Assembly: GCA_965216255.1 (NCBI GenBank)
Contig: OZ244148.1
Coordinates: forward strand, 5,332,001 to 5,396,000
Length of the DNA stretch: 64,000 nt
Direction: 5' to 3'
From: G965216255 sp965216255
Lineage (GTDB): Bacteria > Bacteroidota > Rhodothermia > Rhodothermales > Bin80
Each line of letters begins with the position of its first letter. The stretch's first letter is position 1. Under the pieces are notes generated by a model. The model saw nothing but the letters and a program-made list of their open reading frames with translations. It did not search any database and was not told the origin of the DNA. A program made the position numbers and the translations under genes. Below, piece after piece: positions 52,925-61,807 of the stretch.

Positions 52925-55042
52925 ATGCTACGCAGCCTTTTTGCTTTCTGCACCGCCCTCCTGATCGCTCTTCCTGCCTGGGGGCAGAAACACTACACTG
53001 ATCTCGATTATCCGCCGCTTCCGGATTTCACGATACCGGAAGCGGAGCGCGTGGAGTTGGATAACGGCATGATCCTCTTTCTGATAGAGGATCACCAATT
53101 GCCGCTGGTCAGCATGTCGGCCCGCATCGGAGGGGGCGGCATTCAGGATCCCCCGGACAAGGTAGGCCTTGCTTCCCTAGCCGGTACGGTCATGCGCACC
53201 GGCGGCTCGGAATCGATGAAAGGGGACGAGATCAATGAGCGGTTGGAAAATATTGCGGCAAGCGTGGAAACCTCGGTTGGGTCTTCTTCGGGCTCAGCCT
53301 TCATGTCCACGCTTCAGGAGCATACAGATGATGTCCTGGCGATATTTGCCGACGTGCTCATGCATCCTGCTTTCCCGGAGGACAAGATCGCCCTGGCCAA
53401 GACACAGCGGCGCTCTTCGATTTCTCGCCGCAACGACGATGCGCAGTCCATAGCGTTCCGGGAATTCGACGAGTTGCTATACGGCTCCGACCACCCGCTG
53501 GCACGCTCTGCTGAATATGCGACGCTGGACGCCGTTGGCCGAGATGATTTGGTCGCCTTCCACGGGCGCTACTTCAAGCCAAACAACGTGATACTGGGTG
53601 TCTGGGGTGACTTTGACACGAACGATATGGTCGGCAAGTTGAAAGGCGTATTTGAGGATTGGGCCAAGGATGCCGACTTCAAGCGCCCTGCACCACCGGA
53701 TATTCCGAGCGTGGTCGGCTACGGCGTGAACCTGGTGCCGAAGGAAGATGTCACGCAGACATCGATCCTGTTGGGACATATCGGTGAAATAACGCGGGAT
53801 CACCCCGATTATGCGGCGGTAACGGTCATGAACCAGGTGCTTAGCGGGGGCTTTGCCAGCCGCCTTTTCCAGAATGTACGGGATGACCAGGGCCTGGCCT
53901 ACGCCGTTTTTGGGTCCTATAGCGCATCTTACGATCGCCCCGGGGATTTTTACGCAGGGGTGATGACCAAGAGCGAAACCACCGTTGAAGCAACCCGATC
54001 AGTGCTGCATGAAATTGAGCGTATGCGTGAGGCACCGCCGTCCGCGGACGAGATTTTGCAAGCTAAGGACAGCTATCTGAATTCGTTTGTTTTCCGTTTT
54101 GACACGCGCCGGGAGATTGTCAGCCGCATGATGACGTATGAATACTACGGGTATCCCAAGGATTTCCTGGAACAGGTAAAGATTGGGATTGAAGCCGTAA
54201 CGGCGGCGGACGTACACCGCGTGGCGCAGCGGTACCTTAAGTCAGATCAGGTCCAAATCCTGGCTGTCGGCAACTCTGAAGACTTTGGCGAGTCCCTGTC
54301 GGTGCTCGGGGAAGTGCGCCAGATCGACATCGCGATTCCCACCGGAGAAGAGCCTGCTCCCGAGGCAACGACAGAGACACGGGAAATGGGAAGATCGGTG
54401 CTGGATGGTGCCATCGATGCACTTGGGGGCCAGGCGGCCTTCGACGGGATCCGTAGCGCACGGACCAAGCAGGACCAGTCTGTCACGACACCGGATAACA
54501 TGGAGATGTCGATTTCCACGGAGATAGCGCGGCTGTACCCGGATGATCTCCTCATGATACAGCGCCTTCCGATGGGTGAAATGAAGATTGTCAAAAAGGG
54601 CGGTGAGTACGTATTTCCCGATACGCTTCCGGAGCAGATGCACGGCCCGATGTCGCAAGAAATTGAGGCGTCGCTGTGGCGCGATCTGCCGTTCCTGTTC
54701 CGGTACTCCGATCAGGTTGAGGTCCAACTCCTCCCACAGGAGGAGTTGGATGGCCGCATGGTTGACGTGCTGCAGATAGCGCCGCCCGGCGGCGTAGAGA
54801 GCTTCAAGCTGTACGTGGATAGCGAGACCCGGATGCCGGCTGCAGTTGCCTATACCAGCTCCGCCATGGGAATGGGCCCTCCGACTCCTACGCGTGAGCT
54901 GTATTCAGACTACAGGGAAGTCTCGCTCGGAATCCAGGTACCGTTCCGGAGCACGATATTTGTCGGTGACCAGCCTGGCGGCTCCGTGACCATTCAGAGT
55001 ATGGAGCTTAACGCGGACGTAGACGAGAGCCTGTTCAATTGA
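52925..55042 (+). CDS. M16 peptidase homologue without zinc site, fused to a LolA-like domain
   Basis: The start at 52925 (MLRSLFAFCTALLIAL) gives a signal peptide ending PAWGQ. The N-terminal half follows the M16 fold, but the zinc site is missing: where HxxEH would be the sequence reads VGLASLAGTVMRTGG. Residues about 60-490 are M16 domains (PFxP-like KPNNVILGVWGDFD, VLSGGFASRLFQNVRDDQGL). The last about 200 residues form a beta-rich outer-membrane-lipoprotein-carrier-like domain (ALGGQAAFDGIRSARTKQDQ, ELYSDYREVSLGIQVPF). The partner role fits the classic M16B arrangement. The gap to the active partner is 47 bp, so an operon is likely. Confidence 0.9.
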   Translation: MLRSLFAFCTALLIALPAWGQKHYTDLDYPPLPDFTIPEAERVELDNGMILFLIEDHQLPLVSMSARIGGGGIQDPPDKVGLASLAGTVMRTGGSESMKGDEINERLENIAASVETSVGSSSGSAFMSTLQEHTDDVLAIFADVLMHPAFPEDKIALAKTQRRSSISRRNDDAQSIAFREFDELLYGSDHPLARSAEYATLDAVGRDDLVAFHGRYFKPNNVILGVWGDFDTNDMVGKLKGVFEDWAKDADFKRPAPPDIPSVVGYGVNLVPKEDVTQTSILLGHIGEITRDHPDYAAVTVMNQVLSGGFASRLFQNVRDDQGLAYAVFGSYSASYDRPGDFYAGVMTKSETTVEATRSVLHEIERMREAPPSADEILQAKDSYLNSFVFRFDTRREIVSRMMTYEYYGYPKDFLEQVKIGIEAVTAADVHRVAQRYLKSDQVQILAVGNSEDFGESLSVLGEVRQIDIAIPTGEEPAPEATTETREMGRSVLDGAIDALGGQAAFDGIRSARTKQDQSVTTPDNMEMSISTEIARLYPDDLLMIQRLPMGEMKIVKKGGEYVFPDTLPEQMHGPMSQEIEASLWRDLPFLFRYSDQVEVQLLPQEELDGRMVDVLQIAPPGGVESFKLYVDSETRMPAAVAYTSSAMGMGPPTPTRELYSDYREVSLGIQVPFRSTIFVGDQPGGSVTIQSMELNADVDESLFN

Positions 55043-55091
55043 TCCGGGTGGCGGGCTCTCACGCGGCACGGCCGCTAAGAAGTCCGCAGGC

Positions 55092-56117
55092 TTATTCGCT
55101 ACAGGCGAAAGCTCTGGGAACGGGCAGGTCCTTGACGGTCCTCAGTCCGGGCTGGGCAATAAGGACGAGTGCTACGGCGTTCACCAGTGCGCCTACCGTC
55201 GCCGTATCTCCGAAGATGCCGCCGTGCACTACCAGATCCATGGGCGGATCTCCGTCTACATGTATGGCATCCACAGGACTGGATGCACCCACGAACATCC
55301 TTAGCTCAAGACGTATGGCCTCGGTGCCATTCCGGGACCCGCTGACCGACTGTGCGATGCCGGCGACCTGTCCTGGTTTCACACAAAGGAATGGAGTCTG
55401 TACCGGGCGCTCCGAAATGACGGGGGCAAGGGCTGCGTCGATGTGATCCAGCCGCCAGTCAAGGCCCGCGGCGACCACGAGCAGCGACTCCCTCAGCCCG
55501 ATATGCCCGAATCCGCCTGCTCTCTTGCGCGCTTCAAACTCCTGCACCGTAAGGCCTGCACCGATTTTGCGCTGCAGGGGTTGCCTGCGGCGACTGGCAT
55601 CGACCACTCGTTCGACGCGAAGAGAACGTACGCTTGCACATACGCCGGTTGCGGCCAGGGCCAGTGTATCCATGGCGTAGCCGGGGTTGACACCCGTGCC
55701 TACGATCACGACACCATGCGCGCGCGCAGCCGCGTCGAGCCTCCGGGAGGCCTCCGGGTGCCGGTCGTACGGATAGCAGAGTTCCTCGGTGCTCGAAACC
55801 ACATGCGCGCCTGCTCTGACACATGCCAGCAATTGATCCTCTACCTCGTCAAGGAATGAGCGTGTCGTATGAAGCACGACATGCGGTTCCGCTACACGAA
55901 GGGTTTGCTCGGCGTTTGCCGAAATACGAATATTGCAGTCGCGCCGGAGCAGCTCGCCAAGCGTCTTGCCAGCCTTGCCGGGATCCGTGTCGATGGCACC
56001 CACCAGTTGCAGGAGGCCGCTCGTTTCCTTGTCGAGCATGAGGTCCGCACAGGCAAGGCCAATAGGACCCAGCCCGTATTGGACGGTTCGTATAGGTTCG
56101 CTCAAGCCCCCAGGCAT
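55092..56117 (-). CDS. DapB-like dehydrogenase (2,4-diaminopentanoate dehydrogenase type)
   Basis: This 341-residue protein has an N-terminal NAD(P)-binding fold (VQYGLGPIGLACADLML, then AIDTDPGKAGKTLGELL). Family-typical motifs follow: VLHTTRSFLDEVEDQLLACV, VVSSTEELCYPYDR and GVNPGYAMDTLAL, with GHIGLRESLLV in the C-terminal domain. Relatives include OrdD-type 2,4-diaminopentanoate dehydrogenase of ornithine breakdown and other dihydrodipicolinate-reductase-like enzymes. It lies 27 bp after P5C dehydrogenase in the same direction, so a role in ornithine, proline or related amino-acid catabolism is plausible. The substrate is not certain. Confidence 0.8.
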   Translation of the reverse strand: MPGGLSEPIRTVQYGLGPIGLACADLMLDKETSGLLQLVGAIDTDPGKAGKTLGELLRRDCNIRISANAEQTLRVAEPHVVLHTTRSFLDEVEDQLLACVRAGAHVVSSTEELCYPYDRHPEASRRLDAAARAHGVVIVGTGVNPGYAMDTLALAATGVCASVRSLRVERVVDASRRRQPLQRKIGAGLTVQEFEARKRAGGFGHIGLRESLLVVAAGLDWRLDHIDAALAPVISERPVQTPFLCVKPGQVAGIAQSVSGSRNGTEAIRLELRMFVGASSPVDAIHVDGDPPMDLVVHGGIFGDTATVGALVNAVALVLIAQPGLRTVKDLPVPRAFACSE

Positions 56118-56144
56118 CGCGTGTGCGGTTGTTCCAGTCCAGCA

Positions 56145-57785
56145 CTATCTGGCAGTATCCGACTCCAGAAACGGATAGCTGAAATGGCGGGCCGGATTAA
56201 ACGTCTCCTTGAGCGTACGCATCGACACCCACCGTAACATGTTCATCGGGGATCCTGCCTTGTCGTTCGTGCCAGAGGCCCGCCCCCCGCCAAAGGGCTG
56301 CTGCCCCACCACGGCCCCCGTAGGCTTGTCGTTGATATAGAAGTTGCCCGCAGCATTTTCCAGGGCCTCGGTAGCCTGCACGATCACGCTTCGATCCCTG
56401 GCGAAAATGGCACCCGTCAGCGCATACGCCGACGTTTCGTCAACCAGTCGAAGTGTCTGGCAATAATCTTTGTCCTCATACACGAATATGGAGATTACAG
56501 GCCCGAATATTTCCTCACGCATGGTCCGGTATTTCGGGTTGTCGGCAAGAATTACGGTGGGCTCAATGAAGTAGCCCTCTTCGTCTGAATAGCCGCCTCC
56601 GCAGAGAATACTTGCCTCGTTTGACGTGCGTGCGTGGTCGATGTAGGACGTTATGCTGGTGAATGCCTTTCGATCAATCACGGCATTGACAAAATTACCA
56701 AAATCCTCAACCGTTCCCATTTTGACTTCCGACAGCTGGCCGAGCGTCTCCTCCCGGATCGCTCTCCAAAGCGAACGCGGCAAATAGGCCCGGGAAGCGG
56801 CCGAGCACTTTTGCCCCTGGTATTCAAATGCGCCGCGCACAATGGCCGTCGCCACGACCTTGGCATCGGCGGAAGCATGTGCCACAATAAAGTCCTTGCC
56901 CCCGGTTTCGCCTACGATCCGTGGGTAGCTATGATATCCTGCAATGTTGGCACCGATAGTTCGCCACATGTGCTGGAATGTCGTAGTTGAGCCCGTGAAA
57001 TGAAGTCCCGAAAAATGCGGTGAGGCGAGAACCGGATCACCGATGGTTGCGCCGCGTCCCGGCACCATATTAATGACTCCGGGCGGTAGACCGGCCTCCT
57101 CCAGCAGCTTGTGAATGAAGTACGCCGAGCACAAGGAAGTAGACGCGGGCTTCCAAACTACTGTATTGCCCATCAAGGCCGGCGCGGCCGGCAAATTGGC
57201 CGTAATCGACGTGAAATTAAACGGTGTGACAGCAAAAACGAAGCCTTCAAGCGGCCGGTATTCCATCCTGTTCCACATGCCGCGTGGAGAATGGGGCTGC
57301 CATCCGTAGATCTGGTTCATGTAGTGGACCCCAAACTTGAAAAAGTCCACGGTCTCGCAGGCGGCGTCAATTTCCGCCTGATAGGCGTTCTTGCTCTGCC
57401 CAAGCATGGTGGACGCATTGATCCTGTCGCGCCATGGGCCCGACAGCAGATCAGCGGCTTTCAGGAAGATGGCAGCGCGGTCCGTGTAATGCATTCTTGA
57501 CCAGTCATGCCGGGCTTCCAGGGCTGCCTCGATGGCCGTCTGCACCTCCTCAGGTCCGCAATTATGCACCTGGCCCAGGACATGACCCAGTTCATGCGGC
57601 GGCCTCAGGGTCGTTGTGTTGCCGGTACGGACTTCTTGGCCACCAATAAAGGCAGGAATATCAAGGATGTCGCTCTTCATTCGCTGCAGGCTGGCAGAAA
57701 GAGAGCGCCGTTCCGGGCTGCCGGCGGCGTAGTCGTAGACCGGCTCGTTCAATGGGGCGGGGGGCACGAGAATGGTGTTGTTCAT
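56145..57785 (-). CDS. pruA: L-glutamate gamma-semialdehyde (P5C) dehydrogenase
   Basis: This 546-residue aldehyde dehydrogenase is of the single-domain P5CDH type, which oxidises P5C/glutamate semialdehyde to glutamate with NAD+. Signatures are PFNFTSITANLPAAPALMGN, WKPASTSLCSAYF, GSTTTFQHMW, the catalytic Glu in GETGGKDF, the catalytic Cys in GAFEYQGQKCSAASRAYLP, and EIFGPVISIFVY. It probably also handles proline breakdown. No proline dehydrogenase gene is visible nearby. It is transcribed toward the DapB-like gene. Confidence 0.93.
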   Translation of the reverse strand: MNNTILVPPAPLNEPVYDYAAGSPERRSLSASLQRMKSDILDIPAFIGGQEVRTGNTTTLRPPHELGHVLGQVHNCGPEEVQTAIEAALEARHDWSRMHYTDRAAIFLKAADLLSGPWRDRINASTMLGQSKNAYQAEIDAACETVDFFKFGVHYMNQIYGWQPHSPRGMWNRMEYRPLEGFVFAVTPFNFTSITANLPAAPALMGNTVVWKPASTSLCSAYFIHKLLEEAGLPPGVINMVPGRGATIGDPVLASPHFSGLHFTGSTTTFQHMWRTIGANIAGYHSYPRIVGETGGKDFIVAHASADAKVVATAIVRGAFEYQGQKCSAASRAYLPRSLWRAIREETLGQLSEVKMGTVEDFGNFVNAVIDRKAFTSITSYIDHARTSNEASILCGGGYSDEEGYFIEPTVILADNPKYRTMREEIFGPVISIFVYEDKDYCQTLRLVDETSAYALTGAIFARDRSVIVQATEALENAAGNFYINDKPTGAVVGQQPFGGGRASGTNDKAGSPMNMLRWVSMRTLKETFNPARHFSYPFLESDTAR

Positions 57786-57942
57786 ATCAGTAGCGCCTTG
57801 CAGTAGAGGCCTGTTTGTTGGGGTTAATTGTAGCGGCAGATATACGACCCTCTATGGTCCATGTTCGCCGTGCTAGCGGTGGTGACGAACAATCGGTACA
57901 GGGCTGCGTCACACCGCTGCCCCCAGCCAACCGGCAGACGCC

Positions 57943-59181
57943 TTGTCATTTCACCGATTTGTAGCCTTCCGCTACCTGGTTGGCGTGGAAGGACGCGAGG
58001 AGGGACGCCGCTTCCTCCGGTTTGTCATCTACGTCGCCATCGGTGGCGTAGCTGTAGGAGTGGCCACGCTGCTTCTGGCGCTGGCGGTAGTCCGCGGCTT
58101 TAGCCGCGAAATAGAGGCCAAGATTGTCGGTTTCGGCGCGCATGTACAGGTAGAAAACATTCGGCATGCCCCGCTCGATGATGCGCCCTCCATGGTGGAA
58201 GCACTGGGCGAGTGGCCGACGGTAGAGCGCGTGGATGCCGTGATTAGCGAGTTTGCGCTGCTGGGAAGATCGGCTGTCGAAATGGACGGCGTAAATATCT
58301 GGGGAACGCGCCAACTGCCGGCATTCCTTCGCGGCAGGATCCGCGCCGGGACCGACACGCTGTCGTCTGATGAAAGCGGGCGGCACAACCTGATCGTCGG
58401 GCAAGGTCTGGCGCGGCAACTAGGATTGGACATTGATGATCGGGTTACGGTGTTCTCAACGCGCAGTATTGGAAAGGGGCAGGACGTGGCTGCCCGGCCG
58501 AAGGTAAGGCAGTTCACAGTGTCCGGTATCTACGAGACATTTCTTGCAGACTTTGACGAAACGCATGTCTTTGCCGACTTCGATGTTACGCGCAGCCTGC
58601 TGGACTACGGCCCGGACGAAGTCTCCCGGCTGGATATCACCCTGCTGAGTGCGGATTCCGCCGATGCGGTAGCCCGGGCAGTGGAGGAAGCCTTTGGTTT
58701 TCCGGTCATGGCCCGGTCCATATTCCAGGTCTATCGCGGGCTATTTGCCTGGGTGAAGCTGCAGGAGGCCATCATCCCGCTCGTAATCGGGGTAATGATC
58801 ATCGTCGCTGCATTCAACATCGTAGGTACGCTGTTAATGGTGATGCTGGACAAGACGCGGGAAATTGGAATCATGGCCAGCATGGGTGCTTCTTCTGCCA
58901 GCATTAGGCGTCTGTTCCTGTGGCTTGGCTTCCATGTGGGATTAACTGGAACGGTTCTCGGGATGGGATTCGCCCTCTGCCTTGCGTTTGTACAGCAACG
59001 CTACGGCGTGATTCCGCTACCGGCGGAAGCCTACTACATGAATACGGCTCCCATCGCGCTTAACGCGCTGGATTTCGTTGTTGTGAGCGTCATCTCGCTC
59101 CTTCTGTGCCTTATCGCCGCCTACGTCCCTGCGCGCATAGCATCCCGGATCGCGCCGCTGAGAGTCATTCGGTTCAGTTAG
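57943..59181 (+). CDS. LolC/FtsX-type ABC transporter permease
   Basis: This 412-residue protein has four membrane helices in the FtsX arrangement. The first is around residues 27-50 (FVIYVAIGGVAVGVATLLLALAV), followed by a large periplasmic domain (about 60-270, VRGFSREIEAKIVGFGAHVQ at its start). Three helices follow in the FtsX core (IPLVIGVMIIVAAFNIVGTL, LWLGFHVGLTGTVLGMGFAL, DFVVVSVISLLLCLIAAYVP). The motif KTREIGIMASMGAS and the ending RIAPLRVIRFS are typical of LolC/LolE lipoprotein-release permeases. The matching ATPase is not in the window next to it. Confidence 0.9.
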   Translation: MSFHRFVAFRYLVGVEGREEGRRFLRFVIYVAIGGVAVGVATLLLALAVVRGFSREIEAKIVGFGAHVQVENIRHAPLDDAPSMVEALGEWPTVERVDAVISEFALLGRSAVEMDGVNIWGTRQLPAFLRGRIRAGTDTLSSDESGRHNLIVGQGLARQLGLDIDDRVTVFSTRSIGKGQDVAARPKVRQFTVSGIYETFLADFDETHVFADFDVTRSLLDYGPDEVSRLDITLLSADSADAVARAVEEAFGFPVMARSIFQVYRGLFAWVKLQEAIIPLVIGVMIIVAAFNIVGTLLMVMLDKTREIGIMASMGASSASIRRLFLWLGFHVGLTGTVLGMGFALCLAFVQQRYGVIPLPAEAYYMNTAPIALNALDFVVVSVISLLLCLIAAYVPARIASRIAPLRVIRFS

Positions 59182-59455
59182 AATTCGTGGCAGGCCGCAG
59201 CGGTTCGGGGTTGATCGCAGGCTTGCCGATCGGTTTGCAGTGGCTGAGCCGACTTGCATTCGCGGCCGGGGCGATACCATGCGGTTCTGCCCGCCTCAAG
59301 AACCTTTCGTGCAGTAGATGCGATTTGTGAATGCGGCCCGGGTAGTTGCCTGGCTACGCTCCGGATTGATCCGCAATGATTCGAAACCCGCAACCGATTG
59401 GGCTGTTTTCCTGGTGGCCTGTTCAACCTTATTCGCTATACAATAGTCTGTCGCT
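59182..59455. other. intergenic between permease and moaD
   Basis: No gene is visible on either strand; the stretch separates the permease from the moaD-moaE pair. Confidence 0.3.
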
Positions 59456-59704
59456 GTGGCAATCTACGAGGTCATTCTTTTTAGCGTCCTAAAGGAGCGC
59501 CTTGGGAAGCCGGCTATCCGTTTCGAGGCAGATTCTCCCGTGTCATGCAGGGCCATGCTTGACGGGCTGGCAGGCCGCTATCCGCCGGTCGCGGAGTTTC
59601 GAACGACGGCCCGATTGGCCGTCAACAGAACCTACGCCCAGGATTCCGAGCAGATTGTCGAAGGAGACGAAATTGCGCTTATCACCCCCGTAAGTGGCGG
59701 ATAA
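59456..59704 (+). CDS. moaD: molybdopterin synthase small subunit (MoaD-like)
   Basis: This is an 82-residue ubiquitin-fold protein with a GTG start. It ends in the Gly-Gly tail (LITPVSGG) that carries the sulfur as a thiocarboxylate. VILFSVLKERLGK and DEIALITPVSGG are typical of the family. It overlaps or abuts moaE, forming the molybdopterin synthase pair that turns cyclic pyranopterin monophosphate into molybdopterin. Confidence 0.88.
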   Translation: MAIYEVILFSVLKERLGKPAIRFEADSPVSCRAMLDGLAGRYPPVAEFRTTARLAVNRTYAQDSEQIVEGDEIALITPVSGG

Positions 59705-60221
59705 GCCAAGCCATAGGTCCACCATGCGGCCTGAAACGGACTGGATCCAGTTGCTGCACGGCCGGATTGCTGTCGAAGCAGCACATAGGCATCTCAAGAT
59801 CCCAACTGCCGGTGCACTAAGCCTGTTTACTGGTATAACACGCCAGTTTACGGCGGGGAAGCAGACCTTGAGGCTGGAATACGAGTGTTACGAGGCCATG
59901 GCCATGGATGAATTGCGACGCCTTGCAGACAGCGCCAGGTCCAGGTGGCCCATCCTACGGCTATGCATGCTACACAGGCTGGGCGTAGTTCCGGTATCTG
60001 AAGAAAGCGTGGTAGTGGGCGTGGCCGCGGCGCACCGCGCTGATGCCTTCGCGGCGTGCAGGTACCTGATAGACACATTGAAGCAGCAGGTACCCATTTG
60101 GAAGCGCGAGCACTTTGCAGACGGAGCTACGGAATGGGTACCCGGAAGGCTGCCACAACCAGAGACCAGGAGTGATGCGCCGGAAGGGGTAGATTCTGCA
60201 GATGGCCCTCGCGGCCATTGA
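59694..60221 (+). CDS. moaE: molybdopterin synthase catalytic subunit MoaE
   Basis: This 175-residue protein from the GTG start overlaps moaD by 11 bp; an ATG at 59724 would give 165 residues. It has the MoaE fold with GALSLFTGITRQF, LEYECYEAMAMDEL, VSEESVVVGVAAAHRADAF and the active-site lysines in DTLKQQVPIWKREHFADG. The last about 20 residues are a low-complexity tail. It works as a heterotetramer with MoaD. Confidence 0.9.
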   Translation: MADKPSHRSTMRPETDWIQLLHGRIAVEAAHRHLKIPTAGALSLFTGITRQFTAGKQTLRLEYECYEAMAMDELRRLADSARSRWPILRLCMLHRLGVVPVSEESVVVGVAAAHRADAFAACRYLIDTLKQQVPIWKREHFADGATEWVPGRLPQPETRSDAPEGVDSADGPRGH

Positions 60222-60818
60222 AATTGCGGCCATGCCCGCCCAAGCTCGGTAACCCGGTCTTGCTGGTTACGCGGGGTGTGCGCTGCGACTTCTATTCATT
60301 CGTAGCCGGGATAGTATAGGCGTTGGCGTATCGAAGGTGCTGAATGCGGGCTGTCGCCAGTCCTTCCAGGAGCGCCGGGTTCTGCCGCAACGGCGCCAGC
60401 GTGCCTGCGTTGTGGAATCCATAACTCCATCCAGCGCATCGGGCGCGCCCCTTACCAAGGCCGTCAAAGCCGCGCGCGTGTCGGTACGGATGAGCCTCCT
60501 CGGGGGAGGCCGATCGGCCACGCCGCTTTCCCAATGCATAGTAGCATTAGCGCCCCCATCCTTTCCTTTTGCGCACTGGAGCAGATCCTCCTTGCCGCCG
60601 CGCTGCAGGGCTATCAGGCAGTGCATCGCCCTGGACAGGAAGGGAACTCGTCAGCTTTCAGCAACGGCGGCCACACCCATGGTGGCTATAGTTGCCCGCA
60701 ATAGCTTTCAATTGGAATCGGAGCATCTCCTTCTCTCTTCCGGGTGCGTCGAGAAGGCGCCATTCCCATTGGTCCACAGATAGGTTGACCAGAAATACCC
60801 AAAGGGCCTCAAGAGGCC
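60222..60818. other. 597-bp intergenic region between moaE and purC
   Basis: Open frames on both strands have no recognisable homology, and no RNA or repeat was found. The 3' ends of two convergent genes meet here, so terminators are expected, but no clear hairpin plus T tract was seen. Confidence 0.35.
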
Positions 60819-61799
60819 TTACATGGATTCCACGTAGCGTCGAATGGCATCGTGCACGCGCGAAACCGGCCCCGGACTTGTATTCGGCTGAAATGACTGC
60901 CCTGTCACGGATTCGTACAAGTCTATGTATCGCGACGCGACCCTTGCGCGGAATGCATCTGGGAGGTCCGGCGGCACCTGGCCACTCTTGCCGGCGAAGC
61001 CCTCGTCCATCAGCCACTCCCGCACAAACTCCTTGGACAACTGCTGTTGAGGTTTCCCTTGCAGGAGCAGCCTCTGATATGGCTCTGCATAAAAGTACCT
61101 GGAGCTATCCGGCGTATGCACCTCGTCAATAAGCACGTACTGGCCCGCGGGCGTCCGCCCAAATTCATACTTTGTGTCGACCAGAATCAATCCGCGCTCG
61201 CTAGCCATTTGCGTGCCGCGCTGGAACAGCTTGAGGGCCGTCTGCTCCAATTGGTCAAAAACATCCTCACTGATGAGTCCTTGCGTAATGGCCTCCTCGC
61301 GGCTAACGTCTTCGTCGTGTCCTTCTCTGGCTTTTGTGGTAGGCGTAAGAATCGGTTCGGGAAGCCGTTCATTCTGCGCCAGGCCGTCCTGCAGCTCTTT
61401 GCCGCAAAGTCTGCGCCGGCCAGTCCGGTATGTCCGCCAGGCGTGGCCCACAAGGTAGCCTCGTACGACGAATTCGAGTTCCGTGGGCACGCACTGGATG
61501 GCTACGGTGACGTTGGGATCCGGAACAGCCACGACGTGGTTGGCAATAATGTCACGCGTGGCGTCGAAGCAATAGGCGGCAAGCTGGTTAAGGACCTGGC
61601 CCTTGAATGGAATTGTCTGGCGCAAGACGTGGTCAAACGCAGAAATACGATCCGTCGTTACCAGGACTAGCCGATTTCCCATGCGGTACGTGTCGCGCAC
61701 TTTTCCCTGATAACGTTCGCCGAAATCTGAAAAGTCAGTGCACAGAAGGGTGCGCTCCAGCTGGGTACGAATAGTAAAGGCGTCCATGTTGCAGTTCAA
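60819..61799 (-). CDS. purC: phosphoribosylaminoimidazole-succinocarboxamide (SAICAR) synthase
   Basis: This 326-residue protein is of the longer SAICAR synthetase type (as in yeast ADE1). It joins CAIR and aspartate in de novo purine synthesis. Visible features are QGKVRDTYRMGNRLVLVTTD, RISAFDHVLRQTIPFKGQVL, the family signature region RGYLVGHAWRTYRT, and ILVDTKYEFGRTPAGQYVLI followed by DEVHTPDSSRYF. It lies 8 bp downstream of the LacI gene in the same direction. Confidence 0.93.
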   Translation of the reverse strand: MNCNMDAFTIRTQLERTLLCTDFSDFGERYQGKVRDTYRMGNRLVLVTTDRISAFDHVLRQTIPFKGQVLNQLAAYCFDATRDIIANHVVAVPDPNVTVAIQCVPTELEFVVRGYLVGHAWRTYRTGRRRLCGKELQDGLAQNERLPEPILTPTTKAREGHDEDVSREEAITQGLISEDVFDQLEQTALKLFQRGTQMASERGLILVDTKYEFGRTPAGQYVLIDEVHTPDSSRYFYAEPYQRLLLQGKPQQQLSKEFVREWLMDEGFAGKSGQVPPDLPDAFRARVASRYIDLYESVTGQSFQPNTSPGPVSRVHDAIRRYVESM

Positions 61800-61807
61800 T
61801 ATGCTTT

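Noticed and set aside
60267..60626. 119-codon minus-strand frame between moaE and purC
   Set aside because: It is arginine-rich, has no homology and looks like a chance frame in GC-rich DNA.
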